From positions 1 to 64,000 of the forward strand of contig JAAYRI010000087.1 of NCBI GenBank assembly GCA_012518875.1: 64,000 nucleotides of DNA, read 5' to 3'. The position numbers were made by a program, and so were the translations under genes. The DNA comes from Peptococcaceae bacterium. Its GTDB lineage: Bacteria; Bacillota; Desulfotomaculia; Desulfotomaculales; Pelotomaculaceae. The notes below the pieces were generated by a model, which was given only the letters and a program-made list of their open reading frames with translations, did not search any database and was not told where the DNA came from. Positions within the stretch are counted from its first letter, which is position 1; each line of letters begins with the position of its first letter. Below, in pieces: positions 25,397 to 34,618 of this stretch.

Positions 25397-26818
25397 TTAT
25401 GCAAGAATTTTTCTTGATCCCTTACCCCCATCGTAAGAAAAAATAACAGGCTTGTTATCCAGCACTGTTTCCAGATGTACAGGGCGGCCCCATAGGGTGT
25501 AAACATGGGGCAGGGTCTTTTCCAGATAGACAACATCCAGCTCCATATCCTCATATTCATGTTTCAAATACAGCTCACCCCTTTTATTATAGTCCCCCTC
25601 CTGCACTACTATATAGGGGTAACCACAATTTATCAGGCTGCTCACTATTGCATCCCGTACCTTTTCCCATTCCTTCTCGATTATTTTCCAATCATAGCCG
25701 GCCTTCTCATACAAATAAAGATCCATCTCTTCTACCAGCTCTTTGGTAAGATAATTGCGCAGAAAGGAAACGTCATTTTCTGTTGCCCTCACCGCAAAAA
25801 TTTTCTCCCGGCCCTGCCCACCGGGACGACCATATTTTTCCCTTTCCTCGGGGGTGGGCCGGTCCCATCTTTTTTCAATATTCTCAAATATTTTCAAACC
25901 TAGCGTGTATGGGTTGAGCCGGGTTTTTGATGTCTGCATTATATCCGAGTGCATCTTGGCAAACTCTACCGCCTCAGCTTCATCAAGCTCCATCTCCCGC
26001 ATAATTCTCAAATGCCAATAGGAAGCCCAACCTTCGTTCATGATTTTTGTTTCCATCTGGGGCCAAAAATAGAGCATTTCCTGGCGGATTACCGACATGA
26101 TATCCCGCTGCCATTCCGCCAACTCCTTGCTATATTGGGCTATAAACATAACTAGATCCTTCTCCGGTTCTGCTGGAAACGTTTTTTTCTCATAACCCAC
26201 GTTGTCAGCTGCCCTATTTTCACCAATTGACCACAGGTCATCATAGGGGGTTTCAGGGTTTTTAGCATGATCTGTTTGTCTTTGACTAAACCCGCTAGTT
26301 TTAACATTTTTTCTTAAATCCCTTGGTTCGATATGGTCTTGTATGGCTACCACAGCGTCAATGAAGGATTCCACCCTTGCCTGTCCGTATCTAAGTTCAT
26401 AGTCACGAAAACGGTTGGCTGCCACAGCCATTGACTCTACCATTTGCCTTGATGTTTTTTGGAAATGAACATTGTTTTTAAAAAAGTCGCAGTGAGCCAG
26501 CACATGGGCCATCACCAGTTTGTTCTGGATCAGGGTGTTCCCTTCTAGTAAAAAAGCATAGCAGGGATCGGAATTGATCACCATTTCATAAATTCGCCCC
26601 AGGTTATAATCATATTGTGTTTTCATTTTGTGATAAGCTTTACCGAAGGACCAATGAGAGTAACGGGTGGGCATACTGTAGGCACCGAAGGTATAGATAA
26701 TATCGGCCGGGCAGATTTCAAAAAACATGTCATAAAAATCAAGATCGAATTCCCTGGCTTTTGCTGAAATCAGCAGCAGTGCCCTCTCCAGTTGCTTTTT
26801 TTCTTCCTGCAGTTTCAT
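25397..26818 (-). CDS. spoVR: SpoVR family stage V sporulation protein
   Basis: 473 residues, near the Bacillus length. Signatures: [34 protein letters not shown] (given as [11 protein letters not shown] and [14 protein letters not shown]), [11 protein letters not shown]-like [47 protein letters not shown] in part, and a C-terminal LEHEYE-like region. SpoVR is needed for cortex formation in Bacillus; the family is widespread and always near PrkA and YhbH/YeaH, as here. The histidines and glutamates in [10 protein letters not shown] suggest a metal site. Confidence 0.95.
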   Translation of the reverse strand: [473 protein letters not shown]

Positions 26819-27037
26819 AGGCCATTCCCCCCTGTTAATACAATATGCACGGTGGGGAATCTAATTACCAAGGCATTGCAGCAGTGACTCCTCTACTAGA
26901 AAAGCCATCTTTAAAACAGGTGGGATTTAGCACTAGAAACCTTTCACGGGTGCCGTGCAGATAATTAAAATTTCCTGGAAGTGTGAAAAAGTGAAATGGC
27001 GGGTAAAACCCACCACATCAAGAAATGGCTATTCCGG

Positions 27038-28192
27038 CTATGCTTTTTCTCCCCCCTGCTCCGGTAGCAGGCTGAAGAATTTTTTTAGCGCCGGATATAC
27101 ACCCCCTTTATCTTTGACAGTCACACAGGTGAACTTATCATTTTGTATTTTTTTAAAGGCGTTGCGCAGGGTGGAGGTATAATAATAGGGGCCTTCTATC
27201 TCCCCGTAGCCGACCATATTGCATACCTGCAGTAGTTCATGAATTAGCCTGATACAGTACTTGTTGTCGGAGGACAGGTTATCACCGTCGGAAAAATGGA
27301 AGGCATAAATATTATAATCCTCGGGGTTATAACGCTCTGCGATCACTTTCAGAGCCAGGTTGTAAACAGAAGAACAACGGGTACCGCCGCTGGCTCCTTT
27401 AGTGAAAAATTCCTCCTCAGTGGTTTCTTTAGCCTCCGTATGGTGAGCCAAAAACACTATACGGACATTATTATACTTGGTGCGCAGGAAGCGCACCATC
27501 CAAAAGAAAAAACTACGGGCGATGTACTTTTCAAAGGGCCCCATAGACCCGGAGGTATCCATCATCGCTATGACTACCGCATTGGACTCATATTTATAGG
27601 TAACCTCCCAGGTTTTAAAACGTAAATCTTCCGGCATAATGGCCAGGGCCCCACCGGCCCCTTTTAGCATATTGCGCTTAATCGCCTCCATAATGGTCCG
27701 CTGACGATCAATATTACTGGAAATACCCTTTTTACGAATATCCCTGAACTCCAGGGCATCTGAGGCCAGTTCCGGCTTCTTTTTTTGTTCCAGGTTGGGC
27801 AATCCCAGGTCCTCAAAAATCATTTCTGCCAGCTCATCCACCGTAATATCCGCCTCATAGTAATCCACACCGGGTTCATTGCCGGCCCCCCTGCCCCGGC
27901 CAAACCTGGGTTCAGAAAACACGATATCCCCCTTTTTACTACGGCCGTCTCCCTGACCGGCATGTTTTTGCCTGTTGTGGTCAAAACGAAAATGGTATTC
28001 ATGTAAGGAGCGGATGGGCACCCGGACAGTCTTGCGGCCATCATGCATGATGATGCTTTCCTCACTAACGATATCAGCCAGGTTTTTTTTAATGGCTTCT
28101 CGCACCTTTTCCCGATGGCGCTGCCTGTCTATTTCCCCCTTGCGGTGTAGGGACCAGTCCTCACGGGTAATAACCAAATTCGGTTCCTTCAT
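27038..28192 (-). CDS. yhbH: Sporulation protein YhbH (DUF444, YeaH family)
   Basis: 384 residues. A DUF444 protein with an N-terminal ITREDWSLHRKGEIDRQRH block and a C-terminal von Willebrand-A-like domain (VVIAMMDTSGSMGPFEK with the MIDAS DxSxS, and AFHFSDGDN). Residues GRGRGAG and an arginine-rich centre are typical. It stands between prkA and spoVR, the standard stress/sporulation trio, 12 bases from prkA. GGGGGTTATAAC precedes the ATG. Confidence 0.95.
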   Translation of the reverse strand: MKEPNLVITREDWSLHRKGEIDRQRHREKVREAIKKNLADIVSEESIIMHDGRKTVRVPIRSLHEYHFRFDHNRQKHAGQGDGRSKKGDIVFSEPRFGRGRGAGNEPGVDYYEADITVDELAEMIFEDLGLPNLEQKKKPELASDALEFRDIRKKGISSNIDRQRTIMEAIKRNMLKGAGGALAIMPEDLRFKTWEVTYKYESNAVVIAMMDTSGSMGPFEKYIARSFFFWMVRFLRTKYNNVRIVFLAHHTEAKETTEEEFFTKGASGGTRCSSVYNLALKVIAERYNPEDYNIYAFHFSDGDNLSSDNKYCIRLIHELLQVCNMVGYGEIEGPYYYTSTLRNAFKKIQNDKFTCVTVKDKGGVYPALKKFFSLLPEQGGEKA

Positions 28193-28203
28193 GTTATAAC
28201 CCC

Positions 28204-30099
28204 CTAGCGGTTGAGCAAACTGCCGATGTACCGCAGTAGTTCGTTGGCACAGTTGGGGCAGTAACCATGGTCCGATATTAAACGGGCGCTTACCTGGTTG
28301 ATTCTTTTTAGCTGATCGGCATCAGGGGTCTTGGCGGAGGTGGTAATTTTAACCACATCTTTCAAGTCGGCGAATAATTTTTTTTCGATGGCTTCCCGTA
28401 ACCGTTCATGGGAGTTGTAGTCAAAGCGCTTGTTTTTACGGGCATAACTGGAGAGCCTGATTAATATTTCCTCTCGAAAGACCTTTTTAGCACTTTCGGC
28501 TATGCCAATCTGCTCCTCTATAGAGCGCATCAGTTTTTCATCGGGCGCCAGCTCCTCATCCGTAATTGGATCCTTGAGCCTGGCCCCGTTGCAGAAAGCC
28601 TCTACATTATCCAGGTAGTTTTCAAACAATGTTTTGGCTGATTCTTCATAGGAATAGACAAAGGCCTTTTGCACTTCCTTTTTGGCCATTTCATCATATT
28701 CTTGACGGGCGATGGAAATGAAGTTCAACAGGTTGTCACGTTCCTCCACGGTGATGGATGGATGCTGGTCAAGGCCTTCTTTTAAGGCGCGCAGGACGTC
28801 GAGGGGGTTGATACAGCGGGTAGAGGTGCGAATGAGGGCTGATGACAGGCGATTAATCACATAACGGGGGTCAACACCGCTCATGCCCTCGTCCACCGCT
28901 TCCTTCTGTAGTTCCTGGAGATCCTTTTGCTTGAAGCCCTCCACATCTTCCCCATCATACAGCTTCATTTTTTTTACCAGGTCCATACCCTGTTTTTTAG
29001 ATTCTGTGAGTCGGGATAAAACTGAGAATATACTGGCCACCCGCATGGCGTGAGGGGCAATATGGATGTTGCGCAGGTCGCTCTCCTTGATTAGCTTTTC
29101 ATAAATCTTAACCTCATCCGTTACCCTGAGGTTGTATGGTATTTTGATCACTATAATCCGTGATTGGAGGGCTTCATTTTTCTTATTGCTGATAAAACTC
29201 TTGTACTCGTTTTCATTGGTATGGGCTACGATCATCTCATCTGCGTAGATCAAGGCAAAACGGCCAGCCTTGAAATTGCCTTCCTGGGATAGGCTAAGTA
29301 GATTCCAGAGGAATTTTTCATCACACTTGAGCATTTCCTGAAATTCCATCAACCCCCGGTTGGCAATATTCAGCTCACCGTCAAAACGATAAGCCCGGGG
29401 GTCTGATTCCGACCCATATTCTGTGATGGTGGAAAAGTCCATGCTACCGGTGAGGTCGGCAATATCTTGCGACTTGGGATCGGAAGGAGTAAAGGTACCA
29501 ATTCCCGACCGGTTATCCTCAGATAAAAACACCCGTTCCACAGGCATCTGTTCTATGTTGCCGTCGTATTTCGTTTCCAGCATCATGCGGCAGGAAGGAC
29601 ACAGTTCCCCTTCGATGTAAACATTATAAACATCTTGAAATTCTTTTCTCAATTCCCTGGGAATCAGGTGCAGGGGTTCTTCATGCATGGGGCATCCTTT
29701 AATACCATAAAAGGCACCTTCATTAGTACGGCTGTATTTTTCCAGACCCCTTTTCAGCATGGCCACAAGGGTTGATTTACCGCCGCTTACCGGACCCATA
29801 AGCAGCAAAATCCGTTTACGCACATCCAGCCGGCGGGCAGCGGGGTGAAAGTATTCCTCCACCAGTGTTTCCAGGGTTTTTTCTAAACCAAAGAGCTCCG
29901 AGGCAAAAAAGTTATAACTTCTTAGATCACCTTTTTCCTCCATCCCGGCGCTCTTGATCATATTATAAATCCTGGCATGGGCTAATTGACATACTGATGG
30001 TTTTTCTTTGACTATATCAAGGTAGTCTTTAAAGGTTCCCTCCCAGGCGAGCTGTTTTTCCACAGTACGGTGTTTCTCTATCAATTTCAGGAAGTCCAT
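28204..30099 (-). CDS. prkA: PrkA AAA+ serine protein kinase/protease-like
   Basis: 631 residues, exactly the usual family size, from the ATG of MDFLKLIEKHRT with GGAAGGAGAGAAGG upstream; a TTG 17 codons earlier is less likely. The N-terminal AAA+ domain has LLLMGPVSGGKST (Walker A). The C-terminal PrkA kinase-like domain follows, with a CPxC pair at the very end (YCPNCANELL). In Bacillus PrkA is expressed under sigma-E and affects sporulation; recent work assigns ATP-dependent protease activity. It heads prkA-yhbH-spoVR. Confidence 0.96.
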   Translation of the reverse strand: MDFLKLIEKHRTVEKQLAWEGTFKDYLDIVKEKPSVCQLAHARIYNMIKSAGMEEKGDLRSYNFFASELFGLEKTLETLVEEYFHPAARRLDVRKRILLLMGPVSGGKSTLVAMLKRGLEKYSRTNEGAFYGIKGCPMHEEPLHLIPRELRKEFQDVYNVYIEGELCPSCRMMLETKYDGNIEQMPVERVFLSEDNRSGIGTFTPSDPKSQDIADLTGSMDFSTITEYGSESDPRAYRFDGELNIANRGLMEFQEMLKCDEKFLWNLLSLSQEGNFKAGRFALIYADEMIVAHTNENEYKSFISNKKNEALQSRIIVIKIPYNLRVTDEVKIYEKLIKESDLRNIHIAPHAMRVASIFSVLSRLTESKKQGMDLVKKMKLYDGEDVEGFKQKDLQELQKEAVDEGMSGVDPRYVINRLSSALIRTSTRCINPLDVLRALKEGLDQHPSITVEERDNLLNFISIARQEYDEMAKKEVQKAFVYSYEESAKTLFENYLDNVEAFCNGARLKDPITDEELAPDEKLMRSIEEQIGIAESAKKVFREEILIRLSSYARKNKRFDYNSHERLREAIEKKLFADLKDVVKITTSAKTPDADQLKRINQVSARLISDHGYCPNCANELLRYIGSLLNR

Positions 30100-30281
30100 A
30101 GTTTCCTTCTCTCCTTCCCCTTTTGCTTCTAACCTTTCTGTTTTTGCCAAAGCCGGGCAAACAAGCGGAGATGAATATTACATTATATGCAATATTAGTA
30201 AAAAGAAGAATAATCCCTACCCCTGGGAAATCCATAAATTACAACCTCATGTAGAAATTACTGATACACGGATCTATGAAC

Positions 30282-30325
30282 AAAAAAGCCCCCGGCAAAA
30301 CCCGATAGTTAGGACAAGCAGGGGC
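30282..30325 (-). terminator. Second terminator-like hairpin upstream of prkA
   Basis: On the minus strand GCCCC (30321-30325) pairs with GGGGC (30288-30292) across a 28-base loop and is followed by six T residues. The large loop makes it weaker than its neighbour. Confidence 0.4.
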
Positions 30326-30341
30326 ATGATTACTTTCAAAC

Positions 30342-30374
30342 AAAAAAGGGACAGACCCTCCCAGGGTTTGTCCC
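30342..30374 (-). terminator. Terminator after the GerMN lipoprotein gene
   Basis: On the minus strand GGGACAAACCC and GGGTCTGTCCC pair with one G-U/mismatch position around a five-base loop (30348-30374) and run into TTTTTTG. The GGGACA...TGTCCC ends resemble REP-type palindromes, so it may be a mobile palindrome doing terminator duty. Confidence 0.65.
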
Positions 30375-30377
30375 CAT

Positions 30378-30485
30378 ACTAGCTAATAAATATTCCCAAA
30401 TTGAAATGCAGGCCAACCAGGTAGTTGCAGTTGTCCCTTAACTAGCTAAATATTCTTAAATTGAAATGCAGGATAATCAGGCAGT
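30378..30485. repeat. Tandem degenerate 45-48 base direct repeat
   Basis: Unit 1 is 30378-30425 and unit 2 is 30441-30485. Shared cores are ACTAGCTAA, AAATATTC, AAATTGAAATGCAGG and AATCAG/ACCAG followed by GNAGT. A GTCCC lies just before each unit. The pair sits between the GerMN stop and its terminator, so it would be transcribed as 3' untranslated sequence. Confidence 0.7.
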
Positions 30486-30493
30486 CGATGTGT

Positions 30494-31378
30494 TTACCAT
30501 GTTACGGGGATAGAAATTTTGTCAAGTTCCTGTCCATCTCTGGGGCTAACCCAGAAAACTGCCAGTTCTCCCTGTCCAGGGGAAGGAGCTTGAAAGTCCA
30601 GCTCATATTTAAAGTCACCCCGGCCGGGGGCCCCTTCATTAGCTGTGGTAAAACCTTCCGCCAGGATTTCACCATGATCATCAACTAGTCGTATATTTAC
30701 TCCAGCTTCAAACACCCTGGCACTGCCGGAAACCATCAGGGGTGAACCCACCTCTTCCCCGGGCTGGGGGCTATTTACCCAGATGGATGGTTCGTTAACC
30801 CGGGAAAGATCCCGGCTGAAAGGCTGTAGGTAGAGACCAACATGGCCCCACCAGTCCATAGCTGCTTCTGCGTCCCCTTCCACAGTGAAAGACACCTTTT
30901 CGATGTCCGGAAATTCCGTCAAGGTATTGACGATACTTTGGATACCCAGGGCCTCCCCGGCAGCCCCCACATTAGCATTGAGAACCTCTTTAGAAAAATC
31001 CACTGTGGCCAGTCCATCTTCAATATCAATGTTATTAACCTGAGTCGCCGCCGGAAGCACCCGGGCTGCTCCGGGAACATTAGGGTTAACTTCTATCAAT
31101 TCTTTCAGCGCTGCCAGGGCAGCCCCGGAAACAGCATCCGTCTCCAGAGATACCTGATGCGTTTCCCGCACCAGATAGGAATCATTTTCAGTAGTTTTTA
31201 CATAGTATACTGCTAAATCTAATTTTTGATCAGGTTCCTCTGTACCCTGCCGAACACCTGGTGTGGGGCCGGGATCTTCCTTTTCCTCCATCGTATTGCA
31301 GCCGGCGAAGGTGAAGGAAACTAATAGAAACACTATGAACACTGGTAGCAGAACACTTCTTTTTTTATACCAGGACAT
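30494..31378 (-). CDS. GerMN and Gmad2 domain lipoprotein
   Basis: 294 residues. The start is the ATG of MSWYKKRSV with AAAGGAGGTTTTG upstream. A lipoprotein signal peptide ends in the lipobox FAGC (Cys at about residue 27). Residues about 50-180 form a GerMN domain (AVYYVKTTENDSYLVRE, ALKELIEVNP, VDFSKEVLNAN, IVNTLTEFPDIEKVSFTVEG as separate blocks), and about 195-294 form a Gmad2 immunoglobulin-like domain (INSPQPGEEV-like WVNSPQPGEEVGSPLMVSG, ending ISIPVTW). GerM-type proteins act in spore germination and cortex assembly. It is a single gene ended by a hairpin. Confidence 0.9.
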   Translation of the reverse strand: MSWYKKRSVLLPVFIVFLLVSFTFAGCNTMEEKEDPGPTPGVRQGTEEPDQKLDLAVYYVKTTENDSYLVRETHQVSLETDAVSGAALAALKELIEVNPNVPGAARVLPAATQVNNIDIEDGLATVDFSKEVLNANVGAAGEALGIQSIVNTLTEFPDIEKVSFTVEGDAEAAMDWWGHVGLYLQPFSRDLSRVNEPSIWVNSPQPGEEVGSPLMVSGSARVFEAGVNIRLVDDHGEILAEGFTTANEGAPGRGDFKYELDFQAPSPGQGELAVFWVSPRDGQELDKISIPVTW

Positions 31379-31457
31379 AATCAAAACCTCCTTTGCACCA
31401 GAAATAATTATATTGTTCCACACAAACAATAATTAACCTTCATTTTTTTATATACAG

Positions 31458-32189
31458 TTAATTTGCCTTTAAACCCAGCCTATCTAATAGAGCTGTATGG
31501 GCACGCTGCTCAAAGGTATCATCAAGGGGTTTTAGGTATGGCTCTAGGCCTCGTTTTTTTAAAGCCAGTCTAATTAACTTGTCTGTGAGGGCAGCATTTT
31601 TCGGCAGCAGTGGCCCATGTAAATAGGAACAAAAAACATTTTTGTACCTGGCGCCTTCCAAACCATCCTTGCCGTTGTTACCCTTACCAAACAATACCTT
31701 TCCCAATGGCCCAATGCCATCTAAGAAGGTTCGGCCATAGTGGTTTTCAAAACCAACAACCCTGGTGGGAACCCCATCCAGTTTCATTTCTATTACAGCA
31801 TTACCCACCAACCTTTTGCCCCCCGTTTCAGTGTACATGTCCAGGATAGCCAGCCCCGGTGCCTGTTTGCCATCCCCTGTTTCATAATGACAGCCGAACA
31901 ATTGGTAGCCCCCGGAGATGGCTAAAACAACGAGACCGTTTTCTATTGCCTTTTGCAACTGATCCCGGCTTTTCATTAAATCGGCACCAGCTAGTTTTTG
32001 TTCCTGATCAGAACCGCCTCCCAGAAACACAAAATCATATGCGTTAAAATCTTTTGTGTCAGCGAGGCTTTTATATAATATTTGCAGGGGAATATTGCGC
32101 CATTGGCAGCGTTTTTGGAATGCGACCATATTTCCCCCGTCACCGTAAAGGTTTAGTAGGTCAGGATACAGATGGCATGCCCTGATCAC
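31458..32189 (-). CDS. gatD: Lipid II isoglutaminyl synthase glutaminase subunit GatD (Ser in place of catalytic Cys)
   Basis: 243 residues from a GTG behind AAAGGGGGAT; it overlaps the murT stop by 29 bases. GatD supplies ammonia from glutamine to MurT, which amidates the D-Glu of lipid II. The CobB/CobQ-like class I amidotransferase fold is clear (CHLYPDLLNLYGDGGN, FVFLGGGSDQEQ, GFENHYGRT, YLHGPLLPKN). The nucleophile elbow normally reads xCGGYQ; here it is AISGGYQLFG with Ser92 (codon TCC) where Cys is expected. A cysteine follows eight residues later (FGCHYE). Activity as a glutaminase is therefore doubtful unless the base is a sequence error. Confidence 0.92.
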   Translation of the reverse strand: MIRACHLYPDLLNLYGDGGNMVAFQKRCQWRNIPLQILYKSLADTKDFNAYDFVFLGGGSDQEQKLAGADLMKSRDQLQKAIENGLVVLAISGGYQLFGCHYETGDGKQAPGLAILDMYTETGGKRLVGNAVIEMKLDGVPTRVVGFENHYGRTFLDGIGPLGKVLFGKGNNGKDGLEGARYKNVFCSYLHGPLLPKNAALTDKLIRLALKKRGLEPYLKPLDDTFEQRAHTALLDRLGLKAN

Positions 32190-33564
32190 TTTTATCCCCC
32201 TTTTCAACCAGGGATTCTATTATCTTGTGCACCGGCCGCAAGGCGGTATAGGTAGAAAAAATGTAGGTTGACCCCCTATTACCCCCTAATACTGCCCTAA
32301 CAGCCTGGTTCATGCTTGCATTTGCCACTATTTTCCCTGTGGGGATACCGGCATATTTCAAACGAAGAGCCACTTCTTCCCCACGTAACCCAGAACATAT
32401 AAAGCATTGTAGGTGTTTTTGCCGTGCAGCCAACATTTCAAAATTCACATCCCAAATCCAGGATATATCCCTGCTGTCGGCAAAGTTGTCGTTAAGAACG
32501 ATCAGTACATCCCCGGCCCCCCTGTCTTCACAAAGGGTTTCCAGCCCCTGGTTGAACCCGGTGGGGTTTTTGACTAGGTTTAGATAGACCTGATTATTAC
32601 CATGTCTAAAATTCTCCATCCGGCCGATAGCAGGTCGGTATTTTCTCAGGCCGCCCAGGATCGTTTGCAAATTAACACCTAGCAAAATGCTTACAGAAAA
32701 GGCTGCCAGAGCATTATACACGTTATGCAGCCCCTGGGTCTGCATTTCTAAAGCAGCTATAGAGGGAACCATGGACCCGGGATAGGTCAGGCTATATACT
32801 CCCTCTTCCCCGGCCTCCATGGCTTCAACCTGGGGCTTAGGCCTTTTAAAACCACAGTCAGGGCAGCTATATGCGCCAAGCTGGCCATAATGACAATAAT
32901 TATAAACGAGTAGGGAGCCACAAAAAGGGCATAGCCTGGCTTCCCTGGCTGTGGGATCCCTTTTGCCCGTGTTTTTATCTGCTGCCAGCCCAAAATAATA
33001 TACCGGTAAGCATGTCGTGCGATGAAACTGGGCCACAAGTGGATCATCGGCATTTAATACCAGGGTGGTTTGGCTTTGCCCCAGAAGGGAGTCCCGGATA
33101 ATACCAATAACCTTTCCCAACTCCCAGTATCTATCAAGTTGATCCTGAAAAAAATTTGTCAGCACTACCAACCTGGGGGATAAATTGTCTAACACTTCAG
33201 GAATTGAGGCCTCATCCACCTCAATAACAGCATAGTCGCAGTCGATTTTTCCTGAGGCGATGGAATTCATGATAAAACTAGTGGTAATACCACTAATCAT
33301 GTTGGCACCCTCACGATTGGAAATGGTCTTAAAACCAGCTTCCTGCAACACCCCGGTGATCATATTGACAGTTGTAGTCTTGCCGTTGGTGCCGGTGACC
33401 ACGATAATCCCCTTACGCACCTGGGCTGCCAGTTTTTTTAGAGCCCCGGGACAAAAAAGGCGAGCCAGCAGGCCCGGGAAAGAAGAGCCGCCATAACCAC
33501 AAACCCGGCTTAGTTTTGCTGCCAGCTTACCGGTTAATATCGCCGAAGATAATAGCAGCTTCAA
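32161..33564 (-). CDS. murT: Lipid II isoglutaminyl synthase MurT subunit
   Basis: 467 residues, Mur-ligase fold. ATP-binding P-loop VTGTNGKTTT at about residues 57-66, SNREGANMISG, the central-domain NADDPLV, and the C-terminal FADSRDISWIWD and DUF1727 region (STYTAL). A four-cysteine zinc ribbon is inserted (CPFCG ... CPDCGF, about 208-236), as is typical of MurT. It works with GatD, encoded downstream with overlapping ends. A TTA/TTG-type start region upstream was checked; the ATG behind GAGAGAT fits. Confidence 0.95.
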   Translation of the reverse strand: MKLLLSSAILTGKLAAKLSRVCGYGGSSFPGLLARLFCPGALKKLAAQVRKGIIVVTGTNGKTTTVNMITGVLQEAGFKTISNREGANMISGITTSFIMNSIASGKIDCDYAVIEVDEASIPEVLDNLSPRLVVLTNFFQDQLDRYWELGKVIGIIRDSLLGQSQTTLVLNADDPLVAQFHRTTCLPVYYFGLAADKNTGKRDPTAREARLCPFCGSLLVYNYCHYGQLGAYSCPDCGFKRPKPQVEAMEAGEEGVYSLTYPGSMVPSIAALEMQTQGLHNVYNALAAFSVSILLGVNLQTILGGLRKYRPAIGRMENFRHGNNQVYLNLVKNPTGFNQGLETLCEDRGAGDVLIVLNDNFADSRDISWIWDVNFEMLAARQKHLQCFICSGLRGEEVALRLKYAGIPTGKIVANASMNQAVRAVLGGNRGSTYIFSTYTALRPVHKIIESLVEKGDKSDQGMPSVS

Positions 33565-33636
33565 TTTATCTCTCTCCTACATATATGACGTATGGGAGCG
33601 CTCTCCGGTTCTTGGACAACACCCCTGATGTTTTGG

Positions 33637-34608
33637 TTATTTGCTTTCTTGTACATTCCTATAATATATTGCTATTCCTTTCCGCCTCTCCCTGGTAATT
33701 CTACCCGTTTCCTGCAGGTAATCCAGGTGGGCAAACACCTCGGAAATACCGAGAAATGCCTGAAACCCTTTAATTTTTGGATATAGTTGGCGCATTAGCT
33801 GGTAGGCGTTCATTTTTTTTCTCACCAGTATATTTTGCAGCACCTCAAGGCGCTGCCTGTGGTGTTCCAGATACCTTTCAACCAGCGATCGACAATCATC
33901 TATATTTTCACCATGGCCCGGTAAACATATCCTTACATCCATGTTTGCAATCCTTTTTAGGCCGGCCAGATACTGCTTTAAGGCCGGGTTCCGTCTGCTA
34001 AAATCGGGATAATCCGCCTCCATAACTGGATTTGGTGTAATGTGTTTGAGTAAAAAGTCACCGGCAAACAGTTCCCGGCCTACAGGATTATACAAACAAA
34101 TATGACCGCTGGTATGCCCCGGCATGTGCAGCACGCGGAGGGAGCCACCATCTGCAAAATGCAACACCTCTCCTCCTACTACAGCATCTATAAATGATGG
34201 CGGTAACACTGGTTTAACAACAGGATCCCTGTCCTGCAAAATTTCATTTAGCTCGCCTGCCGGTAGCCCGCTCTCAATTAAAAAAGGGAGCCTTTCCTGG
34301 TAGTAACTATATGCGGGGGTAAGCTTCCTGATTTCCAGTTTATGTATAACTACCCTTGCCTGTGCCTCCTTCATTAACCAGGCGGCCAAACCACTATGAT
34401 CGGAATGGTAGTGGGTCACCACAACCCTCTCGATATCCTTTACTGCAACATCAAGGGAAAGCAACCCCTCTTTAAGGCTGTTCAAGGCTTCTACTGTTTC
34501 CGGCCCCGGATCTATTAGGGTCAGGGGACTATTTTTAATCAGGTAGGCATTGGCGGGGCCGGACCTATAGGGAGTGGGTACCTCAATTTTGTTTATGTTT
34601 AACGCCAT
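33637..34608 (-). CDS. Metallo-beta-lactamase fold hydrolase
   Basis: 323 residues from the ATG of MALNINKIEVPTPY, placed 10 bases after the acyP stop with AGGGTGGTAGG upstream. The metal-binding motif HYHSDHSG (HxHxDH) and later HMPGHTSGH and FAGDFLL, CLPGHGE are present. A C-terminal winged-helix-like region (about 250-323; NAYQLMRQLYP, HLDYLQETGRI) resembles the LACTB2/glyoxalase-like group. The substrate is unknown; it may be a ribonuclease or thioester hydrolase. Confidence 0.9.
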   Translation of the reverse strand: MALNINKIEVPTPYRSGPANAYLIKNSPLTLIDPGPETVEALNSLKEGLLSLDVAVKDIERVVVTHYHSDHSGLAAWLMKEAQARVVIHKLEIRKLTPAYSYYQERLPFLIESGLPAGELNEILQDRDPVVKPVLPPSFIDAVVGGEVLHFADGGSLRVLHMPGHTSGHICLYNPVGRELFAGDFLLKHITPNPVMEADYPDFSRRNPALKQYLAGLKRIANMDVRICLPGHGENIDDCRSLVERYLEHHRQRLEVLQNILVRKKMNAYQLMRQLYPKIKGFQAFLGISEVFAHLDYLQETGRITRERRKGIAIYYRNVQESK

Positions 34609-34618
34609 ACCTACCACC

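Larger units (their letters stand above)
30100..30493. other. Intergenic region with stacked terminators and a tandem repeat
   Basis: No gene is visible. From right to left on the minus strand it holds two degenerate tandem copies of a 45-48 base unit, two terminator-like hairpins, and then the prkA upstream region, which includes GCATATAATG at about 30181-30192, a possible -10 box without a clear -35. Confidence 0.6.

Noticed and set aside
30260-30340. Cyclic di-GMP or other known riboswitch before prkA
   Set aside because: The GGCAAAACC-like string lacks the conserved core and second stem of that motif; the hairpins fit terminators better.
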